Positions 50,685 to 50,781 of a stretch of DNA of 50,781 nt are shown here, one piece after another. The DNA lies in contig MWYX01000052.1 of NCBI GenBank assembly GCA_002050465.1, positions 1-50,781 on the forward strand, written 5' to 3'. This DNA is from Chitinophagales bacterium 65-1. GTDB lineage: Bacteria; Bacteroidota; Bacteroidia; Chitinophagales; Chitinophagaceae. The first letter of the stretch is position 1, and every line of letters begins with the position of its first letter. A program made the position numbers and the translations under genes. The notes beneath the pieces are model-generated. The model saw only the letters and a list, made by a program, of their open reading frames with translations, made no database searches and was not told the origin of the DNA.

Positions 50685-50710
50685 GTAAATATCCTGGTAT
50701 CAAGATCAAT

Positions 50711-50781
50711 TTAACGAGTAGTTGTGTCAATTGGAGTAATTGCTGCACTATCAACTGAAAGATTTGTAGAATCAGTAGTTG
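50711..50781 (-). CDS. C-terminal end of a Thr/Asp/Ser-rich protein, 5' part beyond window
   Basis: Only the last 22 residues are visible, with TTDSTNLSVDSA and PIDTTTR before the TAA at 50711-50713. The Thr/Asp/Ser-rich text resembles the lipoprotein at 41369-41623, but there is too little to assign a family. An intrinsic terminator follows. Confidence 0.55.
   Translation of the reverse strand, partial: TTDSTNLSVDSAAITPIDTTTR

Overview
The window is AT-rich bacterial DNA from a member of the Bacteroidota, most likely a Chitinophagaceae-like lineage. This is inferred from the TAnnTTTG promoter boxes upstream of several genes, the Bacteroidota-type L36, the gene order infA-rpmJ-rpsM-rpsK-rpsD-rpoA-rplQ, clade-typical families (DUF4954, DUF4112, DUF4878, DUF6263) and a fused DAHP synthase-chorismate mutase. 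No species can be named from sequence alone. I see no prophage, insertion sequence or CRISPR array; most of the window is chromosomal housekeeping DNA.

Layout. 1-5.1 kb is a decaying accessory stretch: an edge-truncated lipoprotein, a frameshifted propeller/LytS-type sensor kinase with its LytTR response regulator, and two gene remnants. 5.1-9.2 kb is a divergent cyanophycin locus (DUF4112 protein plus cyanophycinase against cyanophycin synthetase). 9.3-14 kb holds tRNA-Gln, small proteins, an alpha-oxoamine-synthase-like enzyme, a YefM/YoeB-type toxin-antitoxin pair in which both genes carry a frameshift, a SET protein and MgtE. 14-31 kb is mostly single genes or pairs: glmS, DUF4954, lipoproteins, phoH, a beta-lactamase-fold hydrolase with a dicarboxylate symporter, an oxidoreductase, rpe, a phosphoesterase and hmgA. 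31-35.1 kb is the translation/transcription operon infA-rplQ. 35.2-43 kb carries carA, aroQ, a crcB-ppa-TSUP cluster, an NlpC/P60 peptidase, an ECF sigma factor with a downstream anti-sigma candidate, and der.

43-50.7 kb is a minus-strand aromatic amino acid operon: pheA, aminotransferase, tyrA, GNAT, DAHP synthase-chorismate mutase, aroB, aroA. Together with the separate aroQ it covers most of the route from DAHP to phenylpyruvate and hydroxyphenylpyruvate. Directly upstream of pheA I find a complete candidate ribosome-mediated attenuator: promoter, a 24-residue leader peptide with six aromatic residues in seven codons, an antiterminator segment inside the last leader codons, and an intrinsic-terminator hairpin ending 10 nt before the pheA start. 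This is the strongest regulatory discovery in the window.

Two families of small dispersed palindromes recur. One is a set of hairpins whose arms are built from degenerate 7-nt (once 8-nt) tandem units; such elements occupy four of the five spacers between rpmJ and rplQ and several other junctions, and a half-element lies inside aroA. The other is a CCCCTAAAGGGG-type repeat that supplies protein ends or in-frame insertions in the aminotransferase, TyrA, AroB and AroA.
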